A program made the translations under genes and the position numbers. Below are positions 26,468-36,444 of a DNA stretch of 64,000 bases, piece after piece; positions within the stretch are counted from its first letter, which is position 1, and the number at the start of each line of letters is the position of its first letter. Origin of the DNA: Cacconaster sp033811195 (lineage in GTDB: Bacteria > Bacteroidota > Bacteroidia > Bacteroidales > UBA932); NCBI GenBank assembly GCA_033811195.1, contig JAPXOZ010000004.1, positions 1 to 64,000 of the forward strand, given 5' to 3'. Under the pieces are notes generated by a model that saw only the letters and a list, made by a program, of their open reading frames with translations, did not search any database and was not told where the DNA came from.

Positions 26468-27841
26468 ATGAACAAGATTATAGATTTACAACGCAATTAT
26501 TTCAATACGGGTGCTACTTTGGGCTATGATTTCCGTATCAACCAGCTCAAAAGGCTCAGGAACATCATTCGCAAATATGAGCCTGAGATTCTTGATGCAT
26601 TTCTTAAGGATTACAATAAATCCGCATTTGACGTAATCTCAACGGAAGTCGGTTATGCCCTCACCGAGCTGAACCATCTTATCAGGCGACTCAAAAAACT
26701 GATGAAGCCGCAGAAGGTCAAAACTTCTATTATCAACCGCCCCTCAAAAGGTTATATAGTGCCTGAGCCGTATGGTGTCGCTTTGGTGGTAGCTCCATGG
26801 AATTACCCATTCAACCTCTCATTTGTTCCTCTTGCGGCTGCCATAGCTGCAGGCAATACGGTTGTGCTGAAACTCTCTACCAATACTCCCTGCCTCTCGG
26901 AGCTCATTCATCATATATTGATGCAGAACTTTCCGAGAGAGTATATATATGTCACCTGGAATTCCCCTGCTGAGAGGGAGGCGCTATTCGGATGCAAATT
27001 TGACTATATTTTTTATACAGGATCAACTGCGGTCGCCCGTGAATTGCAGTGGCGCCAGGCGCAAGATGGCCATCTGACTCCGATGACTCTTGAGCTCGGA
27101 GGCAAGTCCCCTTGTATAGTAGACAAGGATGCCGATATCGATGTAGCAGCACGCAGAATAGTCTGGGGTAAATATCTGAATGCCGGACAGACCTGTGTGG
27201 CTCCTGACCACGTTTATGTGGAAAGGAGTGTCAAGGATGTGCTTGTGTCGAAGATGATTGCCTACATCAAGGAGTTTTATTATAACAAAAATGGTGGGGA
27301 ATATACTCTGCGCAATGATTTCACATATATTGTAAATGCCAAGGCCGTGGAGCGTCTGATGAGATCTTTAGAGAATACAAGAGTTCTCTGGGGCGGCAAG
27401 GCGCAGGATCGTAGGATGGAACCTACAATCGTAGATATGGTGACTCAGGAGAGTCGCCTGATGCAAGAGGAGATATTCGGTCCCGTGCTACCTGTATTAG
27501 CTTTCGACGATATATTTGCCCTTATACGCAAAATAAAGAGTTTGGAGAAGCCCCTGGCATTTTATTTTTTTGGCAAGAAGTACGCAAAGATGATGATGAG
27601 AGAGTGCCATTTTGGCGGAGGATGCATCAATGATACTATTATGCATTTGACCGACCCTTCTATGCCTTTCGGTGGAGTGGGGCAGAGCGGTATGGGATCC
27701 TATCATGGGGATAAAAGTTTTGAGAGCTTTTCCCACTACAAGAGTATCTTGATCAAACACCCTCGCAAGGAGTTCAAGCTAAAATATCCGCCTCATAATG
27801 CTTTTAAGTTTCGTCTTTTAAGAAAATACACAGGCTTATGA
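26468..27841 (+). CDS. Aldehyde dehydrogenase (class 3-like)
   Basis: 457 residues. NAD(P)-binding segment VVAPWNYPFNLS, general base Glu in LELGGKSP, nucleophile Cys in NAGQTCVAPD, and the C-terminal MPFGGVGQSGMG. The short N-terminus and C-terminal extension ending LRKYTGL resemble class 3 fatty-aldehyde dehydrogenases. A -7 box TAAATTTG at 26456-26463 ends 4 nt before the ATG, so the mRNA may be leaderless or nearly so. Overlaps the next gene by 4 nt (ATGA). Confidence 0.93.
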   Translation: MNKIIDLQRNYFNTGATLGYDFRINQLKRLRNIIRKYEPEILDAFLKDYNKSAFDVISTEVGYALTELNHLIRRLKKLMKPQKVKTSIINRPSKGYIVPEPYGVALVVAPWNYPFNLSFVPLAAAIAAGNTVVLKLSTNTPCLSELIHHILMQNFPREYIYVTWNSPAEREALFGCKFDYIFYTGSTAVARELQWRQAQDGHLTPMTLELGGKSPCIVDKDADIDVAARRIVWGKYLNAGQTCVAPDHVYVERSVKDVLVSKMIAYIKEFYYNKNGGEYTLRNDFTYIVNAKAVERLMRSLENTRVLWGGKAQDRRMEPTIVDMVTQESRLMQEEIFGPVLPVLAFDDIFALIRKIKSLEKPLAFYFFGKKYAKMMMRECHFGGGCINDTIMHLTDPSMPFGGVGQSGMGSYHGDKSFESFSHYKSILIKHPRKEFKLKYPPHNAFKFRLLRKYTGL

Positions 27842-28344
27842 AAAAGATAGTGCTATTGCTGATGATGACAATGTTTTCCCTGAGTGCCATTGGAGCCAAT
27901 GAGGGGAATGTTGATGCGACTTTGGTGCGTGTGAAGACTGAGTATAATATTGAGTCGGCAAAAATGGATGGTGGCCTTTTCAGAATGATGATGCCTCTGA
28001 TGGGAATCGACCGCAAGACCAGGAAGGCTTTTAAGGCAATGAATATCGAGGAGATCATAATTACCGATTTGAAGGATGAGTCGGAGCAAATTGCTTCTAA
28101 AGTGATTGGTGAAATTACCGCCGCTCTCGAGGCAGACGGTTATCTAAAGGAACCACAGCAGGAGTCTGCTACCGACGCAGAAGTTGAGGAGATCAAAGGA
28201 GATGTTTTTGCCTTGGTAGAGGAGGAGATAGTGCGTGGTATAGCGATTCTTACCTACTTTCCAAAAGCGAGTTTTCTTTGTATACGCTGTTCGATGGCAG
28301 TTTCGGAGTTGGAAAAAATTGTAAGTGCTATAATGCCTGAATGA
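27838..28344 (+). CDS. Small secreted protein, DUF4252-like
   Basis: 168 residues with a signal peptide (MKKIVLLLMMTMFSLSAIGA). The mature part has alternating helix and strand with an acidic linker (about residues 100-120) and ends in a Cys-containing strand CIRCSMAVSELEK. It resembles the Bacteroidota DUF4252 proteins in size and pattern, but I cannot confirm this without a search. Function unknown. Translationally coupled to the aldehyde dehydrogenase. Confidence 0.55.
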   Translation: MKKIVLLLMMTMFSLSAIGANEGNVDATLVRVKTEYNIESAKMDGGLFRMMMPLMGIDRKTRKAFKAMNIEEIIITDLKDESEQIASKVIGEITAALEADGYLKEPQQESATDAEVEEIKGDVFALVEEEIVRGIAILTYFPKASFLCIRCSMAVSELEKIVSAIMPE

Positions 28345-28416
28345 TCTTTTTTCTCCCTAAAGGAAATAGTGTAGAATAAATTCTTACCTTTACAAGTTCA
28401 CAATTAGAGACAAAAA

Positions 28417-29388
28417 ATGGCAATTTTTGGAATATTTGGCAAGAAAAAAGCTACCGCGGAGGAGGCCGAACAGAGAGATGTAGCTCTTGAAGAGGGTCTG
28501 AAGAAGACCAAAACCTCTATATTCAGTAAAATCACCTATGCCATAGCCGGCAAAAGTATAGTCGATGATGATGTGCTTGACTCTATAGAAGAGGCACTTA
28601 TCACATCCGATGTCGGAGTGGAGACTACCCAGAAGATTATCGAGCGTCTTGAGGCTAGAGTGGCCAGGGACAAATACCTGAACACATCCGAACTCAATCA
28701 GATATTATGTGAGGAGATTGAGGCGCTGCTTGATGTTGCCTCTGGATCACGGATCGAGCCATTTGACTTCTCCAAGAAACCCTATGTGATAATGGTGGTT
28801 GGAGTTAACGGAGTTGGTAAGACCACTACTATAGGCAAGCTTGCCGCTCAACTTAAAAACGAAGGCAAAAAGGTAATTCTCGGTGCAGCAGATACCTTCA
28901 GGGCAGCAGCAGTGGATCAGCTCGTAATCTGGAGTGAGCGCGCAGGAGTTGATATTGTCAAGCAGGAAATGGGTGCAGATCCCGCCTCTGTAGCTTTTGA
29001 TACCGTTAAATCTGCTGTGGCCAAAGAGGCCGACGTGGTCATTATAGATACGGCTGGCCGTCTGCATAATAAAATCAACCTGATGAATGAACTCACCAAA
29101 ATCCGTAATGTGATGAGTAAGGTTGTACCTGACGCTCCTCACGAGGTGTTATTGATAATTGACGGATCTACTGGTCAGAACGGATTTATACAAGCAAGGG
29201 AATTCGTAAAGGCGACAGAGGTGACCGCACTTGCAGTCACTAAACTTGACGGTACAGCTAAAGGCGGTGTGGTGATCGGCATTAGCGATCAATTCCATCT
29301 CCCAATCAAATTTATCGGGGTGGGAGAGAAGATTGAGGATCTCAAACTCTTCGACAAGAAAGAATTCGTTGAATCCCTTTTTAGATAG
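28417..29388 (+). CDS. ftsY: Signal recognition particle receptor FtsY
   Basis: 323 residues with a short acidic N-terminal part, four-helix N domain and GTPase G domain. GTPase motifs: GVNGVGKTTTIGKLA (G1), DTFRAAAVDQL, DTAGRLHNK (G3), TKLDGTAKGG (G4). Binds Ffh-SRP at the membrane to deliver nascent membrane proteins. 17 nt before pheT. Confidence 0.97.
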   Translation: MAIFGIFGKKKATAEEAEQRDVALEEGLKKTKTSIFSKITYAIAGKSIVDDDVLDSIEEALITSDVGVETTQKIIERLEARVARDKYLNTSELNQILCEEIEALLDVASGSRIEPFDFSKKPYVIMVVGVNGVGKTTTIGKLAAQLKNEGKKVILGAADTFRAAAVDQLVIWSERAGVDIVKQEMGADPASVAFDTVKSAVAKEADVVIIDTAGRLHNKINLMNELTKIRNVMSKVVPDAPHEVLLIIDGSTGQNGFIQAREFVKATEVTALAVTKLDGTAKGGVVIGISDQFHLPIKFIGVGEKIEDLKLFDKKEFVESLFR

Positions 29389-29405
29389 ATAAATAGATAC
29401 GATAT

Positions 29406-31865
29406 ATGACAGTTTCCTACAATTGGCTTAAAGATTATCTCAAATTTGATCTTCAGCCGGCAGAAGTTGAAAAGATCTTGACTTCAACCGGTCTTGAAGT
29501 TGAGCAGATGAAGCATGTGGAGCAAATCCCCGGCGGACTTGCCGGAGTCTTAGTCGCTGAGGTTGTTGAATGTTTTGACCATCCGGATTCTGACCATCTC
29601 CATATTACAAAACTTAATACAGGTGCTCCAGATCTCCTGCAGGTAGTTTGTGGTGCTCCCAATGTTGCAGCAGGACAGAAAGTTCTCCTTGCGACCGTTG
29701 GTACAACGCTCCCTAACGAAGATGGCAGTGGCTTCAAGATTAAAAAATCGAAAATTCGTGGCGTGGAGAGCCATGGAATGATCTGCGCTGAAGATGAACT
29801 CGGTATCGGTACCGATCATGAGGGCATAATGGTGCTTGAGCCTGAAGCGGTCGTGGGTACCGCTGCCAAGGATTATCTCCGGCTCAAGACCGATACCATC
29901 TTCGAAATCGGCCTTACGCCCAATCGTATTGACGGTGCATCCCATATTGGAGTAGCACGTGATCTCTACGCATACTGCAAACTGAGAAATATCCCTGTCG
30001 AATTTGGACTTCCTTCGGTTGAAGGCTTCAGCAAAGGTGAAGGAGAGGCTATTCCTATTAGGGTTGAGGCGCCGGATCTGGCTCCCCGTTATATCGGTAT
30101 CACCATCAGCGGTGTAAAGGTAGGTCCCTCTCCCGATTGGCTCAAAGAGCGTCTTATGATGATCGGTCAGCGCCCTATCAACAATATTGTGGATATCACC
30201 AATTTTCTCCTCAATGAGAATGGACATCCATTGCATGTATTTGATGCAGCAAAAATAGAGGGACGAGAAGTAGTAGTGCGCAGAAGTACTCCTAATTGCA
30301 AATTCGTAACGCTGGACGGAGTGGAAAGAACCCTCTCTCCCGAAGACCTTGTTATCTGCAATGCAAAGAATCCGATGTGCATCGCCGGAGTATTCGGCGG
30401 AGAAGATTCGGGAGTAACGGAGTCCACTACCGATATATTCCTTGAGAGTGCTTACTTCAATCCTACGACTATTCGCAAGACCTCAAAGAGACATGGTCTA
30501 AAGACTGATGCTTCATTCAGGTATGAGCGAGGAGTTGATCCTCTCAATACGATGTATGCTGCAAAACGTGCTGCAATGCTCATTACAGAGGTTGCAGGCG
30601 GGCGTATTGTCGGAGAAGTCCAGGAATCCTATCCCAAAAAATTCCATGAATTGCAGGTAGAACTTGATTATGCACGTATAGAATCATTTATCGGAAAAAG
30701 AATCGACAGTCAGATCATAAAAGATATTCTGGTATCACTCGATTTTTATATCAGAAACGAGAGCGAAACCGGCTGTCTGGTGGATGTACCCTCATATAGG
30801 GTCGATGTCACCCGCGAATGTGATGTGGTTGAAGAGATACTTCGTATTTACGGCTACAATAATGTAGAACTTCCCATTAATATGAAGGTGGGCATCAACA
30901 GGACTCCCAGTCCCGACCCTGAGGCGTTACGTTCACGCATATCGGATTTTCTGGCTAACAATGGCTTTGTGGAAACAATGAATAATTCTCTTACGAAGAG
31001 TGACTATTATTCAAAACTAAAGACATTTCCATCAGAAAAGCTTGTGAGGCTACTCAATCCTCTGAGCCACGATCTTGACTGTATGCGCCAGACTCTGATT
31101 CTCAATGCTCTTGAGGTGGTGGCATATAATATCAATCGTCAGACTACCGATTTGAAAATTTTTGAGTTGGGCAATGTCTATTCCTTTGTTCCGAAGGAGG
31201 GTGACATTGATCCTGCCTCCAACCTGAAGTCTTACAGGGAGGAAATGCGTATCTCATTGGCAATCACCGGTCAAGGGGCCAAATCGTGGCGCAACGAGAC
31301 AGGACGCGGTCACTATTTTGCACTCAAAGGCTATTTGGAATTGCTGCTCAATAGACTAGGCTCCAATATCTATGATCTTGAGACCGATGCTGCTCCTTCG
31401 GATCTTTTCAGTGAGGGCCTTGAATACAAGCTTCAGGGCAAGCAGGTGGCGGTTTTAGGTCCAATACAGCCGGCCTTGTCCCGACAGTATGGTATCAAAC
31501 AGCCTGTATTTGTAGCAGAACTAAGATGGGATGGCATAATGGAACTGCTTAAACGCAATAAAGTCAGATATAGGGAACTTCCCAGATATCCCGAGGTTCG
31601 TAGAGACCTTGCACTGCTCCTTGACGAAAGTGTGACTTTTGCGGAACTTCGCAAATGTGCCTTCCAGACAGAGAAGACTCTACTCCGCCAAGTAACTCTC
31701 TTTGATGTTTATCGCGGGGACAAGATTCCTTCTGACAAGAAGCAGTATGCATTGGGCTTCACTCTTCAGCATCCCGATCAGACTCTTACCGATGCTGATG
31801 TAGAAAAGGCTATGGACAAACTATTCACGGCCTTCCAGACAAAATTCGGTGCTGTTTTGAGATAG
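29406..31865 (+). CDS. pheT: Phenylalanine--tRNA ligase beta subunit
   Basis: 819 residues, full length. Domains: tRNA-binding OB fold (EVVECFDHPDSDHLHITKL), B3/B4 editing domain, B5 domain, catalytic-like core (FRYERGVDP), and C-terminal ferredoxin-fold anticodon-binding domain (YRELPRYPEVRRDLALLLDE). Works with PheS, which is not in the window, a common arrangement in Bacteroidota. Followed after 2 nt by the prenyltransferase gene. Confidence 0.98.
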   Translation: MTVSYNWLKDYLKFDLQPAEVEKILTSTGLEVEQMKHVEQIPGGLAGVLVAEVVECFDHPDSDHLHITKLNTGAPDLLQVVCGAPNVAAGQKVLLATVGTTLPNEDGSGFKIKKSKIRGVESHGMICAEDELGIGTDHEGIMVLEPEAVVGTAAKDYLRLKTDTIFEIGLTPNRIDGASHIGVARDLYAYCKLRNIPVEFGLPSVEGFSKGEGEAIPIRVEAPDLAPRYIGITISGVKVGPSPDWLKERLMMIGQRPINNIVDITNFLLNENGHPLHVFDAAKIEGREVVVRRSTPNCKFVTLDGVERTLSPEDLVICNAKNPMCIAGVFGGEDSGVTESTTDIFLESAYFNPTTIRKTSKRHGLKTDASFRYERGVDPLNTMYAAKRAAMLITEVAGGRIVGEVQESYPKKFHELQVELDYARIESFIGKRIDSQIIKDILVSLDFYIRNESETGCLVDVPSYRVDVTRECDVVEEILRIYGYNNVELPINMKVGINRTPSPDPEALRSRISDFLANNGFVETMNNSLTKSDYYSKLKTFPSEKLVRLLNPLSHDLDCMRQTLILNALEVVAYNINRQTTDLKIFELGNVYSFVPKEGDIDPASNLKSYREEMRISLAITGQGAKSWRNETGRGHYFALKGYLELLLNRLGSNIYDLETDAAPSDLFSEGLEYKLQGKQVAVLGPIQPALSRQYGIKQPVFVAELRWDGIMELLKRNKVRYRELPRYPEVRRDLALLLDESVTFAELRKCAFQTEKTLLRQVTLFDVYRGDKIPSDKKQYALGFTLQHPDQTLTDADVEKAMDKLFTAFQTKFGAVLR

Positions 31866-31867
31866 TT

Positions 31868-32743
31868 ATGTGCGGTTTTTACAAGAAGGTTGTTCATTAT
31901 TTCTCGCTGGTAAAATTTTCACATACCCTGTTTGCGCTTCCTTTTGCGCTGATAGGCTTCGTACTTGCCCTTCAGGAACCGAAAGTGGATTTCGGATGGA
32001 TATTGCTTTTAAAGATAGTAGGCTGTATGTTTTTTGCGCGTAATAGCGCAATGGGATTTAACCGTTATGCCGATCGGGAGATCGATGCCCGTAATCCGAG
32101 AACCATTTTCAGGGAAATTCCTTCCGGGAAAATTATGCCACGGCAAGCTCTCGTATTTGTGGTAATCAACATAATACTCTTCCTTCTGACCGCTTTAAGT
32201 ATCAATCTGCTCTGTTTTATCCTGGGATTTCCTGCTCTGGCGGTGCTGCTTGGCTATAGTTATACGAAACGCTACACCTGGCTTAGTCATTATGTGCTTG
32301 GAGTTGCGCTCGGAATTGCCCCTTCAGCCGCTTTTGTGGCCGTTACAGGCTATTTAACACCGGCAATTCTGGTACTTTCACTCTCTGTTTTTCTCTGGTC
32401 ATCAAGTTTTGATATCCTCTATTCTCTTTCGGATGAAGAGATAGATCGTCAGCAGGGTCTCCACTCATTACCACAGAAGTTCGGACGTATAAAAGCTATG
32501 CGCATATCTCTTATAGGACATCTTATTTTATTTCTTTTGATACCGCTTTTCGGCTGGCTCATTTCAGGCAATTGGCTCTTCATTATAGGTGCTTGCATCT
32601 TTCTCGCGCTGCTCATTTACCAGCACGCAATAATCTCTCCCACAAATCTTAAAAGATTGAATGCCGCTTTCTTTACATCAAACGGCATTGCATCATTACT
32701 CTTTATGATATTTGTGGTAGCTGACCTTCTATTATTAAAATAG
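31868..32743 (+). CDS. UbiA-family polyprenyltransferase (MqnP-like)
   Basis: 291 residues with about eight membrane helices and the two Asp-rich motifs of UbiA enzymes: NRYADREIDARNPRT and SDEEIDRQQGLHS, which bind prenyl diphosphate through Mg2+. It attaches a polyprenyl chain to an aromatic ring. In Bacteroidota relatives of this size serve menaquinone synthesis by the futalosine route; the choice between MqnP and other UbiA functions is inferred. Convergent with the VOC gene, with a 1-nt gap. Confidence 0.82.
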   Translation: MCGFYKKVVHYFSLVKFSHTLFALPFALIGFVLALQEPKVDFGWILLLKIVGCMFFARNSAMGFNRYADREIDARNPRTIFREIPSGKIMPRQALVFVVINIILFLLTALSINLLCFILGFPALAVLLGYSYTKRYTWLSHYVLGVALGIAPSAAFVAVTGYLTPAILVLSLSVFLWSSSFDILYSLSDEEIDRQQGLHSLPQKFGRIKAMRISLIGHLILFLLIPLFGWLISGNWLFIIGACIFLALLIYQHAIISPTNLKRLNAAFFTSNGIASLLFMIFVVADLLLLK

Positions 32744-32744
32744 A

Positions 32745-33821
32745 TTATTTTTCGGGCTTTACTCGGAGAAACCGGAATGCTTTGGTGATGATTCTGGGCA
32801 GGGGCTTGCGATCATCCTTTCCGGCAAGGTTAAGATAGATTCCGAGTTTCTTGTGAATCGGTACCTTATAGGTCTCTACAAATTCGATCAGTGTGCCGTC
32901 TGGATCCTCAATGTATGTGAAATGACCGTTGGCTTCGCCCATACCGAAGTCAGATCCGCTGTCACATACAAAGGGATGTCCTGCTGCTTCGCAATCTTTA
33001 CGGATGGCCTCCATATTGCGCACATCAAAACAGAGATGGATATATCCGGGGTCACCCCAAAAACGGTCTTGATATAATTTGACCGGGGTCCGGTCGAGCG
33101 ACTGCACTAATTCCAGATGTGTGGTGCCCAGCACTTCGCTGAAAGGACCCTGAAGAGGCTGGGAACGCTCCAGCATTACGCGGCGTAACTTATGTTCCGC
33201 ACCCGGGACTCCATCGAGGTCATCAAAAACGCCTTCGGCATCAGCCGTCTTACGGTCATAACCGAGCAGTTTGCCATAAAAATCAATAGATCTCTCCATA
33301 TCGGAAACTCCCAGTACTACCCCGTTTGAGCCTCCTGTGATTGCGCCTTTGACTTTTGTGAACTCAAAGTAGTCTTCCTCTATTTCAAAAATATTGCCCC
33401 AGGGATCTTTCATATAGAAGTGATCCAGTCCGGCAAATGACTTACAGGGGGTGTTGAGCAACTCCAGTCCTCTCGACTTGTAGGTATCATAAGCCAGTTG
33501 TACGTCGGGACATTTGACTTTGCAGATGAAAATACCTGTATCACCCAAAAGCGGGGTAGAGGCAGGCCAGTTGAGTTCTCTGCCGCGAGGCTCCCAGATT
33601 TCAAATCCTCCGCCTCCGCGATGGTTGAGAGCCAGAATGGCAAATCTGGGCTGGGGTTTGCCACCGGTGTAGGGTAACATCCTGTCAGCCACTCCTTCAG
33701 AGGCAAGTACTCTTATATCAATTCCAAATTGTTGGATATACCATTTCCAGGCAGCTTGCGCATCGGGCACTCCGATGCCTACCTGCTGGATGGCGCTTAT
33801 AACTTTGATTCTCTCTTTCAT
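32745..33821 (-). CDS. Two-domain VOC (glyoxalase/dioxygenase-fold) protein
   Basis: 358 residues with two VOC modules, about residues 8-150 and 165-320. Metal-site candidates: His and Glu in QVGIGV...FEIEED (first) and HLELVQ, GYIHLCF and LIEFVET (second). The substrate is unknown; the layout resembles dioxygenase-type proteins but there is no specific match. Probably co-transcribed with the SDR gene, 14 nt upstream. Confidence 0.72.
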   Translation of the reverse strand: MKERIKVISAIQQVGIGVPDAQAAWKWYIQQFGIDIRVLASEGVADRMLPYTGGKPQPRFAILALNHRGGGGFEIWEPRGRELNWPASTPLLGDTGIFICKVKCPDVQLAYDTYKSRGLELLNTPCKSFAGLDHFYMKDPWGNIFEIEEDYFEFTKVKGAITGGSNGVVLGVSDMERSIDFYGKLLGYDRKTADAEGVFDDLDGVPGAEHKLRRVMLERSQPLQGPFSEVLGTTHLELVQSLDRTPVKLYQDRFWGDPGYIHLCFDVRNMEAIRKDCEAAGHPFVCDSGSDFGMGEANGHFTYIEDPDGTLIEFVETYKVPIHKKLGIYLNLAGKDDRKPLPRIITKAFRFLRVKPEK

Positions 33822-33835
33822 ATCTGTAAATGGGA

Positions 33836-34636
33836 TCAGGTGGCAGAAATCTTTTTAGCTAATTTCCAATAGAGCCATGGTGTATATTTATATATGTAGC
33901 ACATTAACAGTTCAATCCTTCCGATGAGCTTTCTGTGTTTTCCTTTAGCGACAGCCCTGATTGCGGCCTTACCACAAAGATCGACGTCCATGCCGTTTGC
34001 CTGGCCGGGATCCATTTTTGCGTAGGGTTTGCCATCAGCCAAAACCGCACTTTTGCTGATCTGTGTATTGACACGTCCTGGAATAATGAATGTCACTTTT
34101 ATGTTGTCGTTCTCTAAGTCAAGCGACTCGAAAAAGCCGAACAGAGCCCTTTTGGAGGCACAATATGCCGATCTGAGGGGAAATCCGAAGAGTCCGGAAA
34201 TGGAGGTATTGACACCGATATGCGTGCATTTGGCTGCCTTTAGCATCGGGGCCAGTTTTTTCGTCATATAGACCGAGCCGAAATAATTAATGTCCATCAG
34301 TTTGAGGTCTACGGAAAAATCGGTGTCAAGAGCGAGTGCTCTCTGGGAAATGCCAGCATTGAATATTATGACTTCAGGTTTTAAGTTTTCCTTCTCCATA
34401 AATGAAATAAGGTCATCAATGGTTTCCCGCCTTTCAAGGTTAAACTCAAAAGGCCACGCTTTCACACCATAACTGCGGCAAATTCCGCATACTCTCTCCA
34501 GCTGCTCCATACCCAGGCCGGTTACAATTACATTAGCGCCATTTTTAGCCATATTACAAGAGATAGCCTCGCCGATGCCGGATCCGGCACCTGTCACAAG
34601 CGCTGTTTTACCTGTATAAAATTTCTTTGTTCTCAC
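33836..34636 (-). CDS. Short-chain dehydrogenase/reductase
   Basis: 266 residues. NAD(P) motif TGAGSGIGEA, the NAG motif (NAGIS) and catalytic YCASK (Tyr and Lys) with the preceding Ser. The C-terminal stretch is hydrophobic (CYIYKYTPWLYWKLA), suggesting membrane association and a lipid or sphingoid substrate, as in 3-ketosphinganine reductase-type SDRs; this is inference. A -7 box TAACTTTG lies at 34664-34671 on this strand. Confidence 0.88.
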   Translation of the reverse strand: MRTKKFYTGKTALVTGAGSGIGEAISCNMAKNGANVIVTGLGMEQLERVCGICRSYGVKAWPFEFNLERRETIDDLISFMEKENLKPEVIIFNAGISQRALALDTDFSVDLKLMDINYFGSVYMTKKLAPMLKAAKCTHIGVNTSISGLFGFPLRSAYCASKRALFGFFESLDLENDNIKVTFIIPGRVNTQISKSAVLADGKPYAKMDPGQANGMDVDLCGKAAIRAVAKGKHRKLIGRIELLMCYIYKYTPWLYWKLAKKISAT

Positions 34637-34717
34637 GTCATTCTAAGGTTTTTTCAAAACATACAAAGTTAGCAATAATAATTTGTTATTTTTGTATCCG
34701 GATTAAAACATGAGGAT

Positions 34718-35653
34718 ATGCAGAAACTGAAGATTGTTTTTCTCGACTCGGCAACCATAGGGGATGATGTTTCCCTACAGCCTATTTCTTCTTTGGGAGA
34801 ATTGACAACCTATCTATCCACGACTTCGGATGAGGTGGTTGAACGCATTAGAGGATATGATGTGGTCATAACGAACAAAGTCTGGGTAGGAGAGAGGGAG
34901 ATCGATTCCAATCCGGCTCTTAAACTCATCTGTGTGGCGGCTACCGGTATGAATAATGTAGATTTGGCTTATGCTGCGTCTAAAAATATTCCGGTACGCA
35001 ATGCAGTAAACTACTCCACTGAAAGTGTAGCACAGGTAACTTTTATGCACATTCTCAACCTTGTAGGCAAGGCTCCCTATTTTGATAATGCCGTAAAAAG
35101 TGGTCAATACAGCGCGGCAGGATCTTTTACCGATGTCACAAATCCTTTTTATGAACTAAAAGGTAAACGTCTGGGTATTATCGGTCTTGGTAATATCGGC
35201 TCCAGAGTTGCACAGATTGCCGAAGTCTTCGGTTTGAAGGTCTCTTATTTCCCTACTTCGGGGAAGGCCCATTCCGACAGATATCCTGCTAAAGAGTTGG
35301 GCGAGCTGTTGGCTCAGAGCGATATAATAACGATCCACGCACCGCTCAACGAACGCACAAAAGACTTGATCACCTACAAGGAATTGAAGGCGATGAATCC
35401 GAGAGGATATATAATCAATATGGGTCGTGGAGGCATTATAAATGAAGCAGATCTGGCTGTTGCCCTGGATGAAGGAGTAATTGCGGGTGCAGCAGTGGAT
35501 GTCTTTACAAAAGAACCTCTACCCTCAGATCATCCCTATCTTACAATGAAAAAGAGGGATAAGCTCCTGCTTACCCCTCATATCGGTTGGGCCAGTAAAG
35601 AGGCCAGAGAGTTGCTCGTGGCTATGATTGCTGACAATATAAAGTCTATTTAA
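34718..35653 (+). CDS. D-2-hydroxyacid dehydrogenase (NAD-dependent)
   Basis: 311 residues. Rossmann motif LGIIGLGNIGSRVAQIAEVFG, catalytic Arg in NMGRGGIINE, Glu in DVFTKEP, and His in LTPHIGWAS. Resembles hydroxypyruvate/glycerate dehydrogenases. A -7 box TATTTTTG lies at 34687-34694. It overlaps the convergent deoC gene by 4 nt at the 3' ends. Confidence 0.92.
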   Translation: MQKLKIVFLDSATIGDDVSLQPISSLGELTTYLSTTSDEVVERIRGYDVVITNKVWVGEREIDSNPALKLICVAATGMNNVDLAYAASKNIPVRNAVNYSTESVAQVTFMHILNLVGKAPYFDNAVKSGQYSAAGSFTDVTNPFYELKGKRLGIIGLGNIGSRVAQIAEVFGLKVSYFPTSGKAHSDRYPAKELGELLAQSDIITIHAPLNERTKDLITYKELKAMNPRGYIINMGRGGIINEADLAVALDEGVIAGAAVDVFTKEPLPSDHPYLTMKKRDKLLLTPHIGWASKEARELLVAMIADNIKSI

Positions 35654-36435
35654 AAATATTTTATTTCCTTCTCTTCGAGTGCAGAAAGGATATTGTTTGC
35701 CATTCGGCTTGCTCCGAAACGGAAAAGCGCAGGAGTGAGCCATTCACTACCAAGCGTATCGCGCACGATATTGTAATACACCAGCGCCTCTTCAGGCATA
35801 CTGATTCCACCGGCGGGTTTAAATCCAACTTTGCGCCCACTCTTCTTATAATACTTAGCAATAGCCTGACACATGATCTGAGCGGCTTCAGGAGTAGCTG
35901 CGGGGGAGATTTTGCCGGTAGATGTCTTGATAAAGTCCGCTCCAGCTTCCATTGCGAGCATGGATGCCTGCTCTATCTGGGAGGCCTCCTTTAGTGCGCC
36001 CGTTTCCAGGATTACCTTGAGATGAACATCGGAGTTTATCGCTTTTACAGCCTTATTTATTTCATAGATCTCTCTAGCGGCCTCTTCGGGACGTCCGTCG
36101 AGAAAAGAGTTGAGTGCGAGGACGATATCTACCTCGTCCGCTCCATCGGTTACCGCCTCGGTGCACTCGAGTACCTTGACTTTCAAAGGACTCTGGGATG
36201 CCGGAAAGCAGCCTCCAACTACTGTGATACGAATATCTTTGCTTTTGCGGGTTGCTTCTACAACTCCGGCAAAATTTGGAAATATGCATATCGAAGCAGG
36301 TTTGGGGTAGTCCGGAAAAACATTATTAAAATTGTTTACCTTCTCTACCATAGCTCTGACCGATGTACGAGTATCGGTGGCATTGAGAGATGTCAGGTCG
36401 ATCATCCCGAGAATTTTTTTGTAAATCTCTTTCAT
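35650..36435 (-). CDS. deoC: Deoxyribose-phosphate aldolase
   Basis: 261 residues, class I aldolase of the long (260-residue) type. Schiff-base Lys in DFIKTSTGK, with second Lys in GFKPAGG and Asp in ADEVDIVL. Converts 2-deoxyribose 5-phosphate to glyceraldehyde 3-phosphate and acetaldehyde; an aldehyde dehydrogenase is encoded at 26.5 kb. 9 nt downstream of dtd, so the same operon. Confidence 0.96.
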   Translation of the reverse strand: MKEIYKKILGMIDLTSLNATDTRTSVRAMVEKVNNFNNVFPDYPKPASICIFPNFAGVVEATRKSKDIRITVVGGCFPASQSPLKVKVLECTEAVTDGADEVDIVLALNSFLDGRPEEAAREIYEINKAVKAINSDVHLKVILETGALKEASQIEQASMLAMEAGADFIKTSTGKISPAATPEAAQIMCQAIAKYYKKSGRKVGFKPAGGISMPEEALVYYNIVRDTLGSEWLTPALFRFGASRMANNILSALEEKEIKYF

Positions 36436-36444
36436 ATAATTCTT